A stretch of DNA of 64,000 bases from Phyto melanocephala (GCA_941918925.1 OW799233.1:140370223-140434222), one strand, 5' to 3'. Numbered from the stretch's first letter, positions 35,926-47,944 are shown. Notes: generated by a model not told the origin, from the sequence alone. A program made the numbers and translations.

Positions 35926-36265
35926 ACATAGGTATGATCCCACATTGTAGGTTAACCTATATTTCATGTTGTACCCCTTTTTTCTATATTATTTCCGACG
36001 CCATCTTCGATTTTTAATTTTAACGTAGTTATCTGTATTCTACTAGTCAAGCCCTTTCATTTGATACTTATTGAGGGGGTTCAAGAAGTTACATTTAAAA
36101 TAACCTGACTTGGCCCATATATAAATTTATTGTCCGCCATTTTGCATTGGCGTCCAACATGAATTTTAATTTTTTACAGTGCTTATATTGCGCTAGTTAA
36201 GTCCTTTCAGATGTAACTAATATTGACTTTCTCGGTTATCAAGAAGGTTAAAAAAATTGATTTAA
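35926..36265. repeat. Two-unit imperfect repeat
   Basis: Two successive blocks share the order CGCCAT-TT, then AATTTTTAATTTTAAC (or GAATTTTAATTTTTTAC), then CTAGT(C/T)AAG(C)CCTTTCA followed by T-GATA/AACTAAT. The first is about 35997-36072, the second about 36131-36221. A GCGTCCAACATG word is in the second only. The style suggests a fragment of a Helitron-like dispersed repeat with internal tandem units; ends not found. Confidence 0.45.
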
Positions 36266-36439
36266 ATTTGTAAATTTTTTAATATATATTTTAAAAAAAA
36301 AATGTTTGCCAATAACTTCACCGAGCCCCCTTTATTCAGAAATTTTCACGAATATCTCTAAAAGCATATAATATATACAAATAATAGCAAAGGTACCTAT
36401 GGATAAACAATTTTAATTTCAGTGGTAAAAATATAGGAA

Positions 36440-36630
36440 AAAACAGAAGCAGTCGTGTTTATTTGCTCATACCTCAGAAAGTTATGGGGCGATTGTGCTG
36501 AATTTTAATAGCGATTCATTCCCGGATGCTTTTTATAATTAATTTTTACCAACACACGGACAGACAGACAAGACTGAATCGACTCCTCCAATCATAAACT
36601 TTCAGAAAATGTATAATTATTTCAAACAGG
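36440..36630 (-). mobile_element. Helentron-like family A 5'-region fragment
   Basis: Read on the minus strand this matches the head of the 33.6-kb copy: ACTTTCTGAAAG-like words with TTATGATTGGAGGAGTCGAT, a GTCTGTCTGTCC run, and later TGAGGTATGAGCAAATAAAC. The terminal palindrome and the 3' hairpin are absent. Diverged. Confidence 0.65.
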
Positions 36631-37639
36631 CTCAAGGTCAAGAAGACCTTTACATAATATTTATAAGGTCGAAAAGAACATAATAAATTTAAAAATTATT
36701 TACGAAGACTAATGAAGTAAGTGAACTTGAATCATTATTTATTTTTTCGTTGATTTATACGCATTCAAACTTATTGAAAAGTCTTCACTACTTTTACGCA
36801 CTTTTAAATGAAATGTACTTACAGTATTCATATTCATCAACATGTATGACTTAGTTGATTGCTATTGTCGTTCATGCAAAATAAAAAGACGGCCAAAAGC
36901 ACGTATGACTCGCGTAGTCATTATGAAGTTGTGTGTTTTAACTAGGCTTGCCAGATAACGATTTGGCATTCATCATAATAATTGTGGATTGTTAAAAAAA
37001 ATATGCAATTTAAATTTAACAAAATAAATCTGTCTGTTTAAGAGATTTTGTTTTTGCGTATTATCTTTAAAATTTAAGTGAGCACCTAAGAACGCAGTTT
37101 TTTAATTTGCTGCAAAAAATTTTAGCATGAAAATAAAAAACACAAAATAACTGTTATTGTGCACCTCTTATTATAGAAGCCAACCAAAACCTACTCTAAA
37201 GGCCATAATCAGTTGCATTTATTTAAAAATTAAATAGTGATACTTGCAAAAATTGTATATTACACATTGTAACATTGCAAATTTTCTGGCGGCCAAAAAA
37301 TATCTTGAACTCTCCAACCTGGCAACATTGTTTATTCTTCATACAAATGAGAGCTGTTAATGTTTTTGTTGTTGAGTCAACTTGCATCATTCTATGAAGA
37401 TAAGTAGTTTCTTAAAAATATGAATCAACGAGAGTAGTCTTGCAAATATGAATATGGAACGCTATAAATATAAGTACGACGTAGTACTTATGTTCATTGT
37501 GTGTTATACTTATAAATCAACGTTGTTCTGGGCATGCATACGTCAGCTCAGTGAAATTTAAATGATTTATACCCACTTATACTCTAGTTTTGTGGCTCAC
37601 TAAGAATGTCGAAAAAACTACTCAATTCCGATCACTGGT
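36631..37639. other. AT-rich DNA, no gene seen
   Basis: No recognisable protein. GGCAACATTG-type words occur near 37315 but without a defined repeat boundary. Confidence 0.45.
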
Positions 37640-37722
37640 CGGAAATGAAAATTGTAGAAATTAAAAATGGAATGACAAATCTATATTACCCTTGTGCACC
37701 ACAGGGGAAGGGTATAAAAACG
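37640..37722 (-). mobile_element. Helentron-like family A head fragment
   Basis: On the minus strand TTTATACCCTTCCCCTGTGG begins the terminal palindrome, followed by TAGATTTGTCATTCCATTTT and ATTTTCATTTCCGACCAGTG, the family A head. The rest of the element is missing. The dispersed repeat copy at 37730 starts directly beside its 5' end. Confidence 0.65.
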
Positions 37723-37729
37723 AATTTTT

Positions 37730-37900
37730 TAGTATGCGTGGGTACTTTTTTATAAAAATATACCGGCAACACTGTTACACACCAAAAGTCAATCACGGCG
37801 TATACTCTATGTTTGATTTTGAAGAAGAATATATCACTCATGCGCCGTGACATTCAATTGCCTAATTAAAATACATTAAAAACTATGACAAAAAAGTGTC
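37730..37900 (+). repeat. Unclassified dispersed repeat, copy 2
   Basis: Partner of 33331-33505 (see there). The inner inverted pair TCACGGCG (about 37793) and CGCCGTGA (about 37842) is clear in this copy. Confidence 0.55.
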
Positions 37901-38685
37901 ACTAGAGATCATGTGTTTACATGAATATATTAATGAACTGCACTTAATTCTAATAAGTGCATAGAACTTATGTATATTTGATGAAGAGCATTCGATGCTT
38001 CATGATTTGATTTTGTTTGTTTACATGAAATGTTTAAGAATTTTTGCATGATGTTGAATTCATTTTTAACCACATAATTTTTGATAAATTATTTCGCATC
38101 TAGAGAGTCATTTAGAATATATGGTTTTTCGCTATAGATTTAGAAGTCTTGAAAATGTAATTAACTTAGCATTTCTGGGTAGTCAAACCGAAATAACACC
38201 CGATTACTATACATGTTCAAATCCAAGAATACATTAGCAAATTACGGAAGAAAAAAGTTTTTATTTTAAAATATTTACGTTGTAATGCTGAGCCCAATAT
38301 CAATATCTCAATATCAATATATCAAACGAAGGTGATAAGAAAAAAAAAACATTTTAATTGAATTTTTCCGATATGATACATCGGTAAGAACATGCATTTA
38401 GATGTACCTATTTTATTCATTTGAATAATAATTTTACTAATTATTAGCTAACAAGACAACCTACGAAATCCGAAGAATTTTCGGATTTTCTCATTTCAAT
38501 TATTACTAACTGAATTTTCGAAAATGTTCTTATTTTTTAATAATTCTCCAATTTTTTTTCTTCTTAATATTTCTTAATTTATGGTCAACCCAGGTGGATT
38601 CTATGAGATTTTTAAATTTCTATCGTTATATGTATTACTAAAAATAAACTAAAATTAACTGAAATAGGTATTAATGACAAAATCT
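37901..38685. other. AT-rich DNA, no gene seen
   Basis: Nothing recognised beyond a short CAATATCAATATCTCAATAT simple repeat near 38298. Confidence 0.5.
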
Positions 38686-39045
38686 TAATCCAGAATATTG
38701 GGGCCCAAAGGTCATGGAGACCCGAGGAAGGCACTATTGTAGGATACACGGATGGTTCTAACCAACCTTTTGAAGCTTATGGTTTTTGAATTTGCTTCTT
38801 ACTGTCGAATCGCTCAGGATAAACTTCAGGTTAAGAAGTTTGTGTTCCTCTTAAGGGCCAAATCTTGGGGACTGCTCTCCCTGAACAGGAAAGACCTTAG
38901 TGCGTTATCAGTTCTTAACTGGACGAACCAGTTTTTCGATATGGATGATAAAACCCGCGCAGCACGTCCTTTATAATTTCCCGGCACTCTGCACAGGGGG
39001 ATTATGTTTTCTAAAATATAGTATTATTACGCTAAAAAATTAATA
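38686..39045 (+). pseudogene. LINE RNase H relic with internal deletion
   Basis: Starts with IVGYTDGSNQPFEAYGF, the first RNase H motif, then runs quickly into LSLNRKDLSALSVLNWTNQF and, after a frame change, DDKTRAARPLYNFPALCTGG. The latter two correspond to the far C-terminal region (RKDLSALIGVLTGH and the knuckle tail ETARHVLYNCPALCxxRL). The whole middle of RNase H is gone, so this is a deleted copy of a 5'-truncated LINE. Confidence 0.72.
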
Positions 39046-40577
39046 AATAAAAAAAGCTAGTGTCAGCGCAAAATAACCATTTTTGACAGTGTTGCTTATG
39101 GGCCAATTTATTACAGCTACAAAACTATATTAAATTTTAACATGATACAGATTGATTGATCCAGAATCCAACTAATTTTACTCAATATATTTTTTTTATC
39201 AAAGACTCTTCAATTATCCCTCGCTATATCATTCCCTATCATATGATTAATATCACCATATTAATAATAATATTAGGGTTTAGCAACTAGCAGACAAGTA
39301 AAGAAATTAGTAAATAAAGAATTGTCCTAAGTGTGATGCCTTATTTTCCCTAAATAAAAATAATATCATTTTGTTACATCAAAATTAAGAACCTTGCATA
39401 GAAATGGTTTGCTGTCCATTACAGAAAGTCTTCTGTCAGTAGAATAAATAAGGAAAATTAGGATACAGCAACGGAACACAATATTTTCCTAAAGTTCACA
39501 GAATAGTGAGAAAACTTACACGTGTAAACTTCTGGCATTCTGTTGTAACTTTAAACACCATCATATAATGCAGTGAGATATTTACTTGTTCATATAAGCA
39601 AACACATACACATATTCTTAGTAATTTTTTTCTCACTTGTTGGAGACATTACATACAAAGTCTAGTGTCATTGCAAATTTATTGCTTTTAATTTCACGGA
39701 AGAATAATAAAAATAAAAATAACAGCAAATACAACAAGTAAATAGGACAAACCGCCAAATAATATGTTCCCTTAATAGTTCTGCATACGGGCACTTTCCA
39801 CTGTATAACGCTACTCCCTTCAACAAAATATAAATACTAAAAACTTTACTGAGCTGCAGTAAAATGATTATATTTTTTTTCTTTTTTTTTTCCTTTAGTT
39901 ATTCTTCTGCGGCAACTTATTTAAAACAATAAATAAAGATTTTGTGACAAGTTATCTTATAAACCTCCAATAAATTGTATGTGTGTCTAAAGGCCGAAGT
40001 AAGAGAGTGTAGATGAATAAAAAGAGATTCTTATTGAAATCGGGTTTATTTCTTTAACTTAATTTATTTTTTTTTCTATTTTGTTATTTCAGACTGAGGA
40101 ATGTTTTTTGTCATGTTTAACCGCATTGTGTCATCATCATATTTTTATTATAATGCGGTTATAATAAATTGTTTATAAATTAATGAATTAATTGCATTTA
40201 TTTACAGCTACATACGTAAGCATATCTACATGAAAAAATACTTTACTAATTTATTTTGTTAATATGCCGCTATAAATGATATTCTTTATCTATTAAGATT
40301 TAATTTGTTGACATAATAAAGACGCAGCATATAAACATTTAATTATTGACATGTGAACAACTGATGACATACATAATAAAATTTAATTTTTATTTTTTAT
40401 TATTTACCGCATAATCAACTTTCTGTACACACATGATTAAAATATTATGATTAAGGAATAATAAAATGATAAAATAAAAGCAAATGTCCAACAGTGTAGC
40501 CAAATTAGCCATTTTCGGGCTAAATTTAGCTATTTTAGAATACACAAACCTAGAAGAATCAGGTATTTGATATTTTG

Positions 40578-40580
<3 letters not shown>
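39046..40580. other. AT-rich DNA, no gene seen
   Basis: No recognisable feature. Confidence 0.5.

Positions 40581-40612
<32 letters not shown>
40581..40612. repeat. Poly(T) run of 32
   Basis: An uninterrupted run of 32 T. It may be the poly(A) tail of a minus-strand retroinsertion, but nothing recognisable as LINE or SINE lies on its right side. Confidence 0.8.
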
Positions 40613-40617
<5 letters not shown>

Positions 40618-40734
40618 TATGAAATTTTTTCCGTCGCTTTAATTAACGTTTAATTGTTCAGAATCTCAAAAAAAATTAATCCTAAATGATTTTTAAAATT
40701 TTTTACCGCAAAGTCCTTTGTAAAAATAAAAATA

Positions 40735-41260
40735 ACAAGTAAGAGCACTACATTTGTCTGTACCAAATTTTTGATACTCAGCACCAATTTTGTTAACCCT
40801 TTTAGCACAAAATTTATTATTTAATTATTAACATTAATCGCTAAGGAATACTCTGTTTATACCAAAATATGTATCACTTTCTATAGTTTTTATATGCTAC
40901 CAATTTATTTCTTTAAATTTAGCCTTTCAATGAAAGTGGGCGTTGAAGTAGGCGTATCAATATAGTTTCTGCTAATAAATACTACTTAGCTATTTCAATT
41001 CAATCTCACAGTATATAATTTGAAAAGTGGGCGTTATAGTAGGCGTGTCGAAGTTGTTTCGACTAATCAATGCAACTTCGATGTTTCAAAATAGACCTTT
41101 ATTACACCAAAATCTTTATTCATAGAGAAATTATATGAATTTAAGATAAAACGTTATATGGGAGGTAGGCGTAAGGGATGGCGTGTCACATTTGTTTTCC
41201 GTTAGAACTAAGCCTTTGACCAAAAAGATATTTTTGAAAAATTTCATGTTTTATAATAAA
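40735..41260 (-). mobile_element. Helentron-like element, family B, partial
   Basis: The 3' terminus is at the left: AACAAGTAAGAGCACTACAT followed by a damaged hairpin (TTTGTCTGTACCAAAT). Inward are the family B blocks GAAAGTGGGCGTTGAAGTAG and GTGGGCGTTATAGTAGGCGT, with ATATGGGAGGTAGGCGTAAG near 41157. All correspond to the 51.75-53.6 kb copy. The 5' head is missing after about 41260. The repeated GTGGGCGT words are the counterpart of the GCCCACGCC blocks known in DINE-1. Confidence 0.75.
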
Positions 41261-42462
41261 GTTTCTTTAAATTTTTTTAGCGTTTTTTCAACCCTTTTGT
41301 AGCCATTTTTAAGTAAAATTTAATCATTTTGTTCACCACAAAATGGCAACACTGAACTCAAACACCGGTGTTAATGTCAGTAAAATATACCAATTTGACG
41401 CGAGGATTTATCTTTACATTTAAATGCTTATATGCTTTAATATTTGGTATTTAATTTTTTATTAGCTTAACTAATTTCTCCCAACAATGTTTTTATAAAA
41501 ATTATGCGCTATAAAAGGCCGATGGTTACAGTATTCTTAATAACGTCACGTGACAGCATCCTATGGACATAAGAAATTTATATGGCAGGTCATATATAGC
41601 AAAACATTATACACAATTATTTTTCTGACCTTTCTTCCTTTTCATAGAACTTCTAAAGTATACAAAATATAAAATATTTATTTTTAATAAAAATATGTAA
41701 CATTTTATATAGTTTCAAGCTTATCTTTCCTTTTGAGCCAGTCTTTAAGATATTCTAAAAGGCAAGTAAAGGGCCTCACGTTAAAGTTAAAAATAATTGC
41801 GTATTTTCAAATAAATGTCGCCAATGTCCCGCAAGACCACAAAAGCGGCAATGTGGCTGATTGTCGTTGTTTTAAAAGCCGTCGGTAATACATAAAGGGT
41901 TGCCGCTTAAAAATATTTAGTTTGAACTACCGATTATTTTGACTTGGAAAGGTAGAATAACATATGTTTTTATTTTAATCTTCTGTTTGATTTGTTAATT
42001 TAATGTTTATGTTTTACATTTGGAAAATGAGATACTATACTCACGAAAAAAATTTTGAAATATTTAAAACTTACTTCCGTAGTAAGTCTTTAACGAAAAC
42101 TGTTAAAAAATTTACGTGGAAAATTTTACGAAAAATTATCGGCCCCCTGTTCGGTTTGTACGTCAGTTTGTGAGAACTTTAAATAAAAAGTTTAGTGAAA
42201 AGAGCACATATTGTAATTTTCTTAACAAAACATAATAATGAGGAAAACTTGCAACTATTATATGTTTAAGCCATAATCATACAATTCAATCATTGTAAAT
42301 TATATGATTATGATTACCACTACCATGCCCTTTTCCTTGCGTGTAATATGTATCAAGAACAATTAGATCTAAATCCACACAACAAATATTAGAAACTATC
42401 AGAGGAAATTAATAAAGTCGAAATACCTGGATTTCGAAAACTTTTAAAATTTTGATTATTCA
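41261..42462. other. AT-rich DNA, no gene seen
   Basis: No recognisable feature. Confidence 0.5.
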
Positions 42463-43670
42463 GGGTGTCCGCCGGGAAGGCTTACTACTCTGTTTTGCCG
42501 CGATTTTAGTAAATATTAGTCTTGACAGTTTATATTTGGCAGTCGTAAAGTACAGACGTGGCAAATTTATTATGGAAAAATATTTGGTAAAACAACGAGT
42601 TTAAATCGTTAAACATTTTTTTAAAATCAATCATCTATTACTGTGACGATGAGAAAGTCACGTGAATTTTTTGCGAGAAAAAACGTGCCACCAAGACGCA
42701 CTTTTTATCGTGTAGAGAAGTATTTCGAAAAAATAGGGACTGCAGCTAATAGGCCCAACCAAGTATTGCAAAATCGGCTGAAAACATTACTGCTGTTCAA
42801 GAAATGAATTCGACGACGTGCTTAGGAGCTTCGTCTTCAAAGAACAACTTTGGCCACAATTTTGCACATAGATTTGCATTTGTTTTCATTTTTTGTGATT
42901 TTTGAGTCAAGATTCTTCCAGAAGACCATTTACGCCGCCGTATATATGCCAATATAATGCTACAGCTCTCTCATGACAACTCCGGGTTTCATGAAAAAAT
43001 TATAATGAGTGACAAAGCAGATTTTCATTTATATGAATATGCGAATACACAGAATAGTCAGTTCTGGGCAATGAAAAACCCTCAAATCAGTCACTTTTGC
43101 ATCCATTAAAAGTGACAGCTTGTTGTGCAATTTACTCAGGAGGAATCATTGGATCTAACTTCTTTGAAACTGAAAACGGTGTAACGGTAACTGTCAATGG
43201 GGAGCGATATCGTGATATGATTGATTAATTTTTAACGCCACAAATGAATGCTTTGGGCGTGACTTAATTGCAAACAGCCTGGATTAAAATGGAATTACTG
43301 CGAGACCTCTTTCCACAATAAGTTACTTCAAGGAATGGTGGTGTTGATTGGCCTCCACGGTCACCTGATTTGACTGCTCCGGACTTTTTTTGTTGGAATA
43401 TCTGAAAAACAAAGTTTATGCAAACAAACTCGAAGCCCAGGAGCATTTCAAACAAAATATTTGTGATTATATGAATGAAATACCATGTGAAATGTGTGAG
43501 AATGTAATAAAAAATGTACTCAAAAGGGCTGACATTTATCTAATATTTTGTTCCATACATAATTTTGGACATTAAATAAATCATGTATCTATAAAAGATC
43601 CATTCTCTTTCATTTAATCAAAAATAGTTAACAAACAAAGTAGTTTACCTTCCCGGCGGACACACTGTAC
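42463..43670 (+). mobile_element. Full-length but decayed DD41D mariner, copy 1
   Basis: Bounded by inverted repeats GGGTGTCCGCCGGGAAGG (left) and CCTTCCCGGCGGACACAC (right), an element of about 1.2 kb. The transposase is readable in pieces on the plus strand. It starts MEKYLVKQRV then IVKHFF (from about 42571), with VTMRKSREFFARKNVPPRRT. It continues with CAIYSGGIIGSNFFETENGV, TVTVNGERYRDMID, then NGGVDWPPRSPDLTAPDFF and a KQNICDYMNEIP-like tail. Many stops. Where WFQQDGATxHT with the second catalytic Asp should be, the sequence reads LQTAWIKMELLRDLF, so the motif is destroyed. The same lesion is found in the copy at 45534-46360. Confidence 0.87.
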
Positions 43671-44090
43671 TTTTTATTGCACAGTATTGCTGTAAGTTAT
43701 CCATTTCTAACAATTTCAATTTCTAAAATTTTTTACTTTATTATCTTAGTAATATATCTATTATAAATTTGCCGATTTTTTTTAACAATAATGTTTGTTT
43801 TTTTTAACTTCTATTAAAGAAAAAATTTGGTTAGAGGAGAATTATACTTTTGTCCGTCACCGGTTTCCGCGCTTGGTTTTATCATATTCTATATTGACAA
43901 TAATTTTTTCACTCTTTTCCGCTTTGGATATAAGTAAATAAATAAAAATTACTCTTTATGATTTCCAGAAACAAATAAATAAATATTTCTTTTATATACA
44001 TATGTAGATATGTATATCACTGAAATATTTTATATACCAAAACTTTGTATTTACCCCTCATTTTGCACGAAGATATATAATACAGGGTGG
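43671..44090. other. AT-rich spacer, no gene seen
   Basis: Nothing recognised. Confidence 0.45.
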
Positions 44091-44420
44091 ACCAAAAGTC
44101 GCGCCTGCGTGTAAAAATTGAATAACTTTTTTGTTTAGTATTATTTTTTATTAAATTTTTTTTTAATTATAATATTATCTTTGTATGACCTAAATTTTAA
44201 TTATGAAAAATAATGTCAGAGAGATGACCACCATTTTCATAGATGCACAATTGGGCTCTTAAACAGGCGTTTTGCATAACGCACTATTGCTGATATTCAT
44301 ACCAATTAATCATACTTTCGAACCAAATTATATTTAAGAAAAGTATAAATTCTGTTTAAATGCACGGCATTGTATACAGGTTGCAGTGGTTTTTCTAGTT
44401 AAAACTTTTAATTATTTTTC
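44091..44420 (-). mobile_element. One end of another mariner-type element
   Basis: TACAGGGTGGACCAAAAGTC at 44091 has the form of a Tc1/mariner terminus beside a TA. On the minus strand the adjacent sequence reads CASMKMVVISLTLFFI, with an overlapping frame resembling a transposase C-terminus (RCIxxNGGHxxxxIF). The other end is not present; a Helentron begins at 44498. Confidence 0.45.
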
Positions 44421-44497
44421 TATTGCTATGTGGCTGTGTTGTTCTGACCAAGCTTATAATTATTTTGACGGTACAGTTGTTGTTTCATATTTGTTTT

Positions 44498-45260
44498 TAT
44501 ACCCTTCACACAGTGAAAAAGGGTATATATAGGTTTGTCATTCCGTGTGAAATTTCTACAATTTTCATTTCCGACCCCATAAAGTATATATTTTCTGAAA
44601 GCTTATGAAAAGGGGAGTCGACTAAGCTCTGTCAGTCTGTCAGTCTGTCCGTCTGTCCGTCTGACCGTGTGTATGTTGAAATCAATTTTTTGAAGCCTCC
44701 CGACATTGCTTGGACCCGGGTGAGGTATTAAAATATCAGAAATATTCGGAAGTAGATCGGTATTGAAAATTAGGAACATCGGTACATAAACAACTGAGAT
44801 ATGAGCAAAAACCCACGACTACCTCGATTTTTTACTGGTTAGAGAAAACGTGGCATCGAATCCCAGCTGAGCCAAAAAAAAAATTTTTTTTAATTTTTTA
44901 AAATTTTTTTTTTAATTTTTTTTTTATTTTTTATTTAATATATTATTTATATTTTTATTATTTTTTTTAATTTTTTTTTTATTTTTTGTTTGTTTTATAT
45001 TTATTATATATTTTTTAATTTTTTTTTTAAATTTTTTTTTAAATTTTTTTTTTTTTATTTTATTTTTTTTTTTGTTTTTTTAACATACATACGTGAATTT
45101 ATAATTTTACAATGGAATGTTTTTATATATGTATGTTTTTATATGTAGGTACGTATTTCATATGGGATGAATGGTGATACAAACTACTGTTATTGCACGA
45201 CTCCCGTTGTGAAGGGTATATAAGATTCGGCACGGCCGAATATAGCGCTCTTACTTGTTA
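44498..45260 (+). mobile_element. Helentron-like (DINE-1 type) element, family A, copy 2
   Basis: Complete-looking copy: terminal palindrome TATACCCTTC...AAAAGGGTATA, TGTCATTCCGTGTGAAATTT, CCCATAAAGTATATATTTTC, an extended CTGTCCGTCTGTCCGTCTG run, GAGATATGAGCAAAAACCCA, a T/A-rich filler (about 44875-45070), then GTTGTGAAGGGTATATAAGA, hairpin ATTCGGCACGGCCGAAT and the end ATAGCGCTCTTACTTGTT. Nearly the same as 33559-34319, except that this copy keeps the CACGACTCCCGTTGTGAAGG block that is deleted there. The 7-bp 3' hairpin is intact. Confidence 0.88.
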
Positions 45261-45533
45261 ACTTTATTAAGGGCCAAGGTTTTTATGCATAAATTTTTTG
45301 CTTGAACAGAGAACAATAAATATGAATGAAATTAAAAACTTTAAAAGTAAATTTAAAACTTCCCCTTATTGAAGCATTAAACAATAAACTATTAGTTAGA
45401 AGAGATAGTAGAACAAAAAAAAAATTAGTTTTTGTTAAATTAATTATAAAATAACATGTAAATACAAATAGTAATAAGTGTAATTTTTATGTCGACATAA
45501 GAAAAATAATAATAAAACTAGTCGGAATATACA
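45261..45533. other. AT-rich spacer
   Basis: Nothing recognised. Confidence 0.4.
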
Positions 45534-46360
45534 GGGTGTATGACAATGGACATGTCTAAAATTATGTATGGAATACAATATTATATAAATATCCGCTCTT
45601 TTGAGCATATTTTTCATTACATTCTCACACATTTCACGTGGTATTTTTTTAATTTCATCCCGAATATTTTGTTTGAGTTGCTCTAGGGTCTCTGGTTTGT
45701 TTGCATAAAACTTGCTTTTTAGATAGCCCCACAAAAAGAAGTTCGAAGCGGTCAAATTAGGCGACCGTAGAGGCCAATCAGCATTACCATTCCTTGAAAT
45801 AACTTGTTGTGGAAAGAGGTCTCGCAGAAATTCCATTTTAATCCAGGCTGTTTGCAATTAAATCACGCCCAAAGCATTCATTTGTGGCGTTAAAAATTTT
45901 TCAATCATATCACGATATCGCTCCCCATTGACAGTTACCGTTACACCGTTTTCATTTTTAAAGAAGTGAGATCCAATGATTCCTCCTGAGCAAATTGCAC
46001 ACCAAGCTGTCACTTTTAATGAATGCAAAAGTGACTAATTTAAGGGTTTTTCATTGCCCAGAACTGACTATTCTGTTTAGTCGCATATTCATTTAAATGA
46101 AAATCTGCTTCGTCACTCATTGTAATTTTTTCATGAAAATCAGGGTTGTCATGAGAGAGCTGTAGCATTATATTGGCATATATACGGCGGCATAAATGGT
46201 CTTCTGGAAGAAGCTTGACTCAAAAATCACAAAAAATGGAAGCAAATGAAGATCAATGTGCAAAATTTGCCACGTCTCTTCTTCACGACTGCCAAATATG
46301 AACTGTCAAAACTAATGTTTAACAAAATGACGGCAAAAAAGCAATAAGAGCAGCATTTTT
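45534..46360 (-). mobile_element. Deleted DD41D mariner, copy 2, opposite orientation
   Basis: Same subfamily as 42463-43670 but on the minus strand. The 137-codon frame 45857-45444 gives TAWIKMEFLRDLFPQQVISR, NADWPLRSPNLTASNFFLWG and YANKPETLEQLKQNIRDEIK. The second catalytic motif carries the same lesion as copy 1, and PDL is PNL. At its right side the 5' leader (TTTTGACAGTTCATATTTGG on the minus strand) is joined directly to the middle of the gene (TTTTGCACATTGATCTTCAT), removing roughly 280 bp of N-terminal code present in copy 1. The junction lies in a shared GGCAAATTTT/CACAATTTT word. Neither long terminal repeat of copy 1 is recognisable here; the left end reads TACAGGGTGTATGACAATGG. 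Confidence 0.85.
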
Positions 46361-46555
46361 AGTGTAATTTTTTGCCATGTTTAAGAGAAGAGCAAATATC
46401 TGATCAAAGTTAGATAAGGTCAAATGATAAGGGCATTATTTAAACCTATATTTATGCCACTTACTCGCGAATGCCTATTTGGCGAGTTGTGCACGATAAA
46501 CAAAAAAGTTTTTCCAAATTCAATTAAAAGTTCGGGTAAGTAAAAAGGCCAGTTC
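46361..46555. other. Short spacer
   Basis: Nothing recognised. Confidence 0.4.
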
Positions 46556-46905
46556 TCTCATTCACTCTTCCTTATTCTAATTCAAATGCACTTCAAATTC
46601 GGGTTTTGGGTTTCCAATGTTATGTTCGTCCCTTTATCGACAGTAGATTTTTGCTACTTTCTAAAGTAGATGTACACTTATCCTATTTTGAATAATTTAT
46701 TAGTTTCTTCATTTTCCATTATGCCATATTGGCCTTGTATCCATACCCAAAAGGAGGAGTGCTTCAGACAGAACATCTTTCTAAGGAAGATAAGTTTTAT
46801 TTAAAAACCAGCTTTGAGTCATTACTTTTATAGCATAAAATACGCATGTTTTAAAGCTCATTGTATTACGTAAATGAACTATTGCTTTAAAGAACTGGAA
46901 TTTTT
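46556..46905 (-). pseudogene. LINE RNase H relic
   Basis: Minus strand: FCLKHSSFWVWIQGQYGIME then NEETNKLFKIG and a stop. This equals the RNase H C-terminal motif (WVPGHxGIxGNExADELAKxG) with Pro-Gly-His changed to Gln-Gly-Gln. It probably belongs to the same LINE family as the relic at 47945-49100, which reads YGIIGNEKADKLYKMG. Confidence 0.65.
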
Positions 46906-47944
46906 ACTGAATATTATCTCTGCATATATTTTTGTTACAATACAAAAATAATAAAGCTATTTTTTTATTTAAAGTTTTAAGTACTTTTACTTTACTTTTA
47001 ATCAGAATAGCTTGTCACAATATAATTTGAATAAAGTGCGTTTCAGCTTCAGCTGAGTATATAATGGCTTCACACAAATTTAATAAACTTTTAAAATTTA
47101 ATATTTTCACGCTGATACTTTTAATATTTGTTTAATTTCATAGCATTTGTTCCGTTATATACGAGTAGTCTGACTAAAGCTTTTGTTTGATTTTAATTCG
47201 ACAAAGTTTTAAATTTCAAATGCTCTTTTCCACATTCCATGCAACTTTTTTGTTATTACAGTTGATGTTGTTGTTGATGTGTTTTTGTGTTATTAACCAA
47301 TATTGGAGTTTGTTGGTTTTTAATTAACTTTTGGCTGCAGGTTAAATCATATTGAGAAAATTAACGCCACAAAAATACAAACATGATACAAAACACCTCT
47401 ATATGTTTAAAAAATGTGAGTGGGAAGTTTTTTTTTTTTTTGATTGTTCTTGGTTTTTGGTTCTCACACACATATAAAAATGTACATAACGTATATATGC
47501 GTATACATATGTATGTATTTGGCAACGTAATAAATACATTCTACCATACGTACAAAAAAGGCTGTCCCAAAATTTACTCAAGGTCTGTGATAAAATCAAT
47601 TATTTCCTTTATTTGCTTTTCTAACATGTCCATTTTTAATACATTTTAGTAAAGAAAGATTTTATCTAGTAAGATAATTAATGCAAATAAATCTGCTGTA
47701 AAAAGTTTTGAACTCCGAAACGAGAGAAAAATATTTCTAACAGTAAAAAAAGTTTTTTCACATTTTTCATTATCATATTGATTGAAACTTTTGTGGTACT
47801 TTGAATGATGTCAAATTAATGTTAGTTAAGATGTTTAGTACACGAAGCGCTTTTTGGATATCTGAGCGGCATATAAGCCAGTAAAAGTTGAACATATGGC
47901 TGTTGTTTATTAAAGTTTCCTTTATTTCTTTCACAACTGACAAA
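46906..47944. other. AT-rich DNA, no gene seen
   Basis: Opposed short frames at 47383-47649 have no motif. A GGCTGTCCCAAAATTTACTC word near 47562 resembles a transposon terminus but has no partner. Confidence 0.45.

Noticed and set aside
47562..47640. GGCTGTCCCAAAATTTACTC as a possible transposon terminus
   Set aside because: No inverted partner, no flanking duplication and no transposase code nearby.
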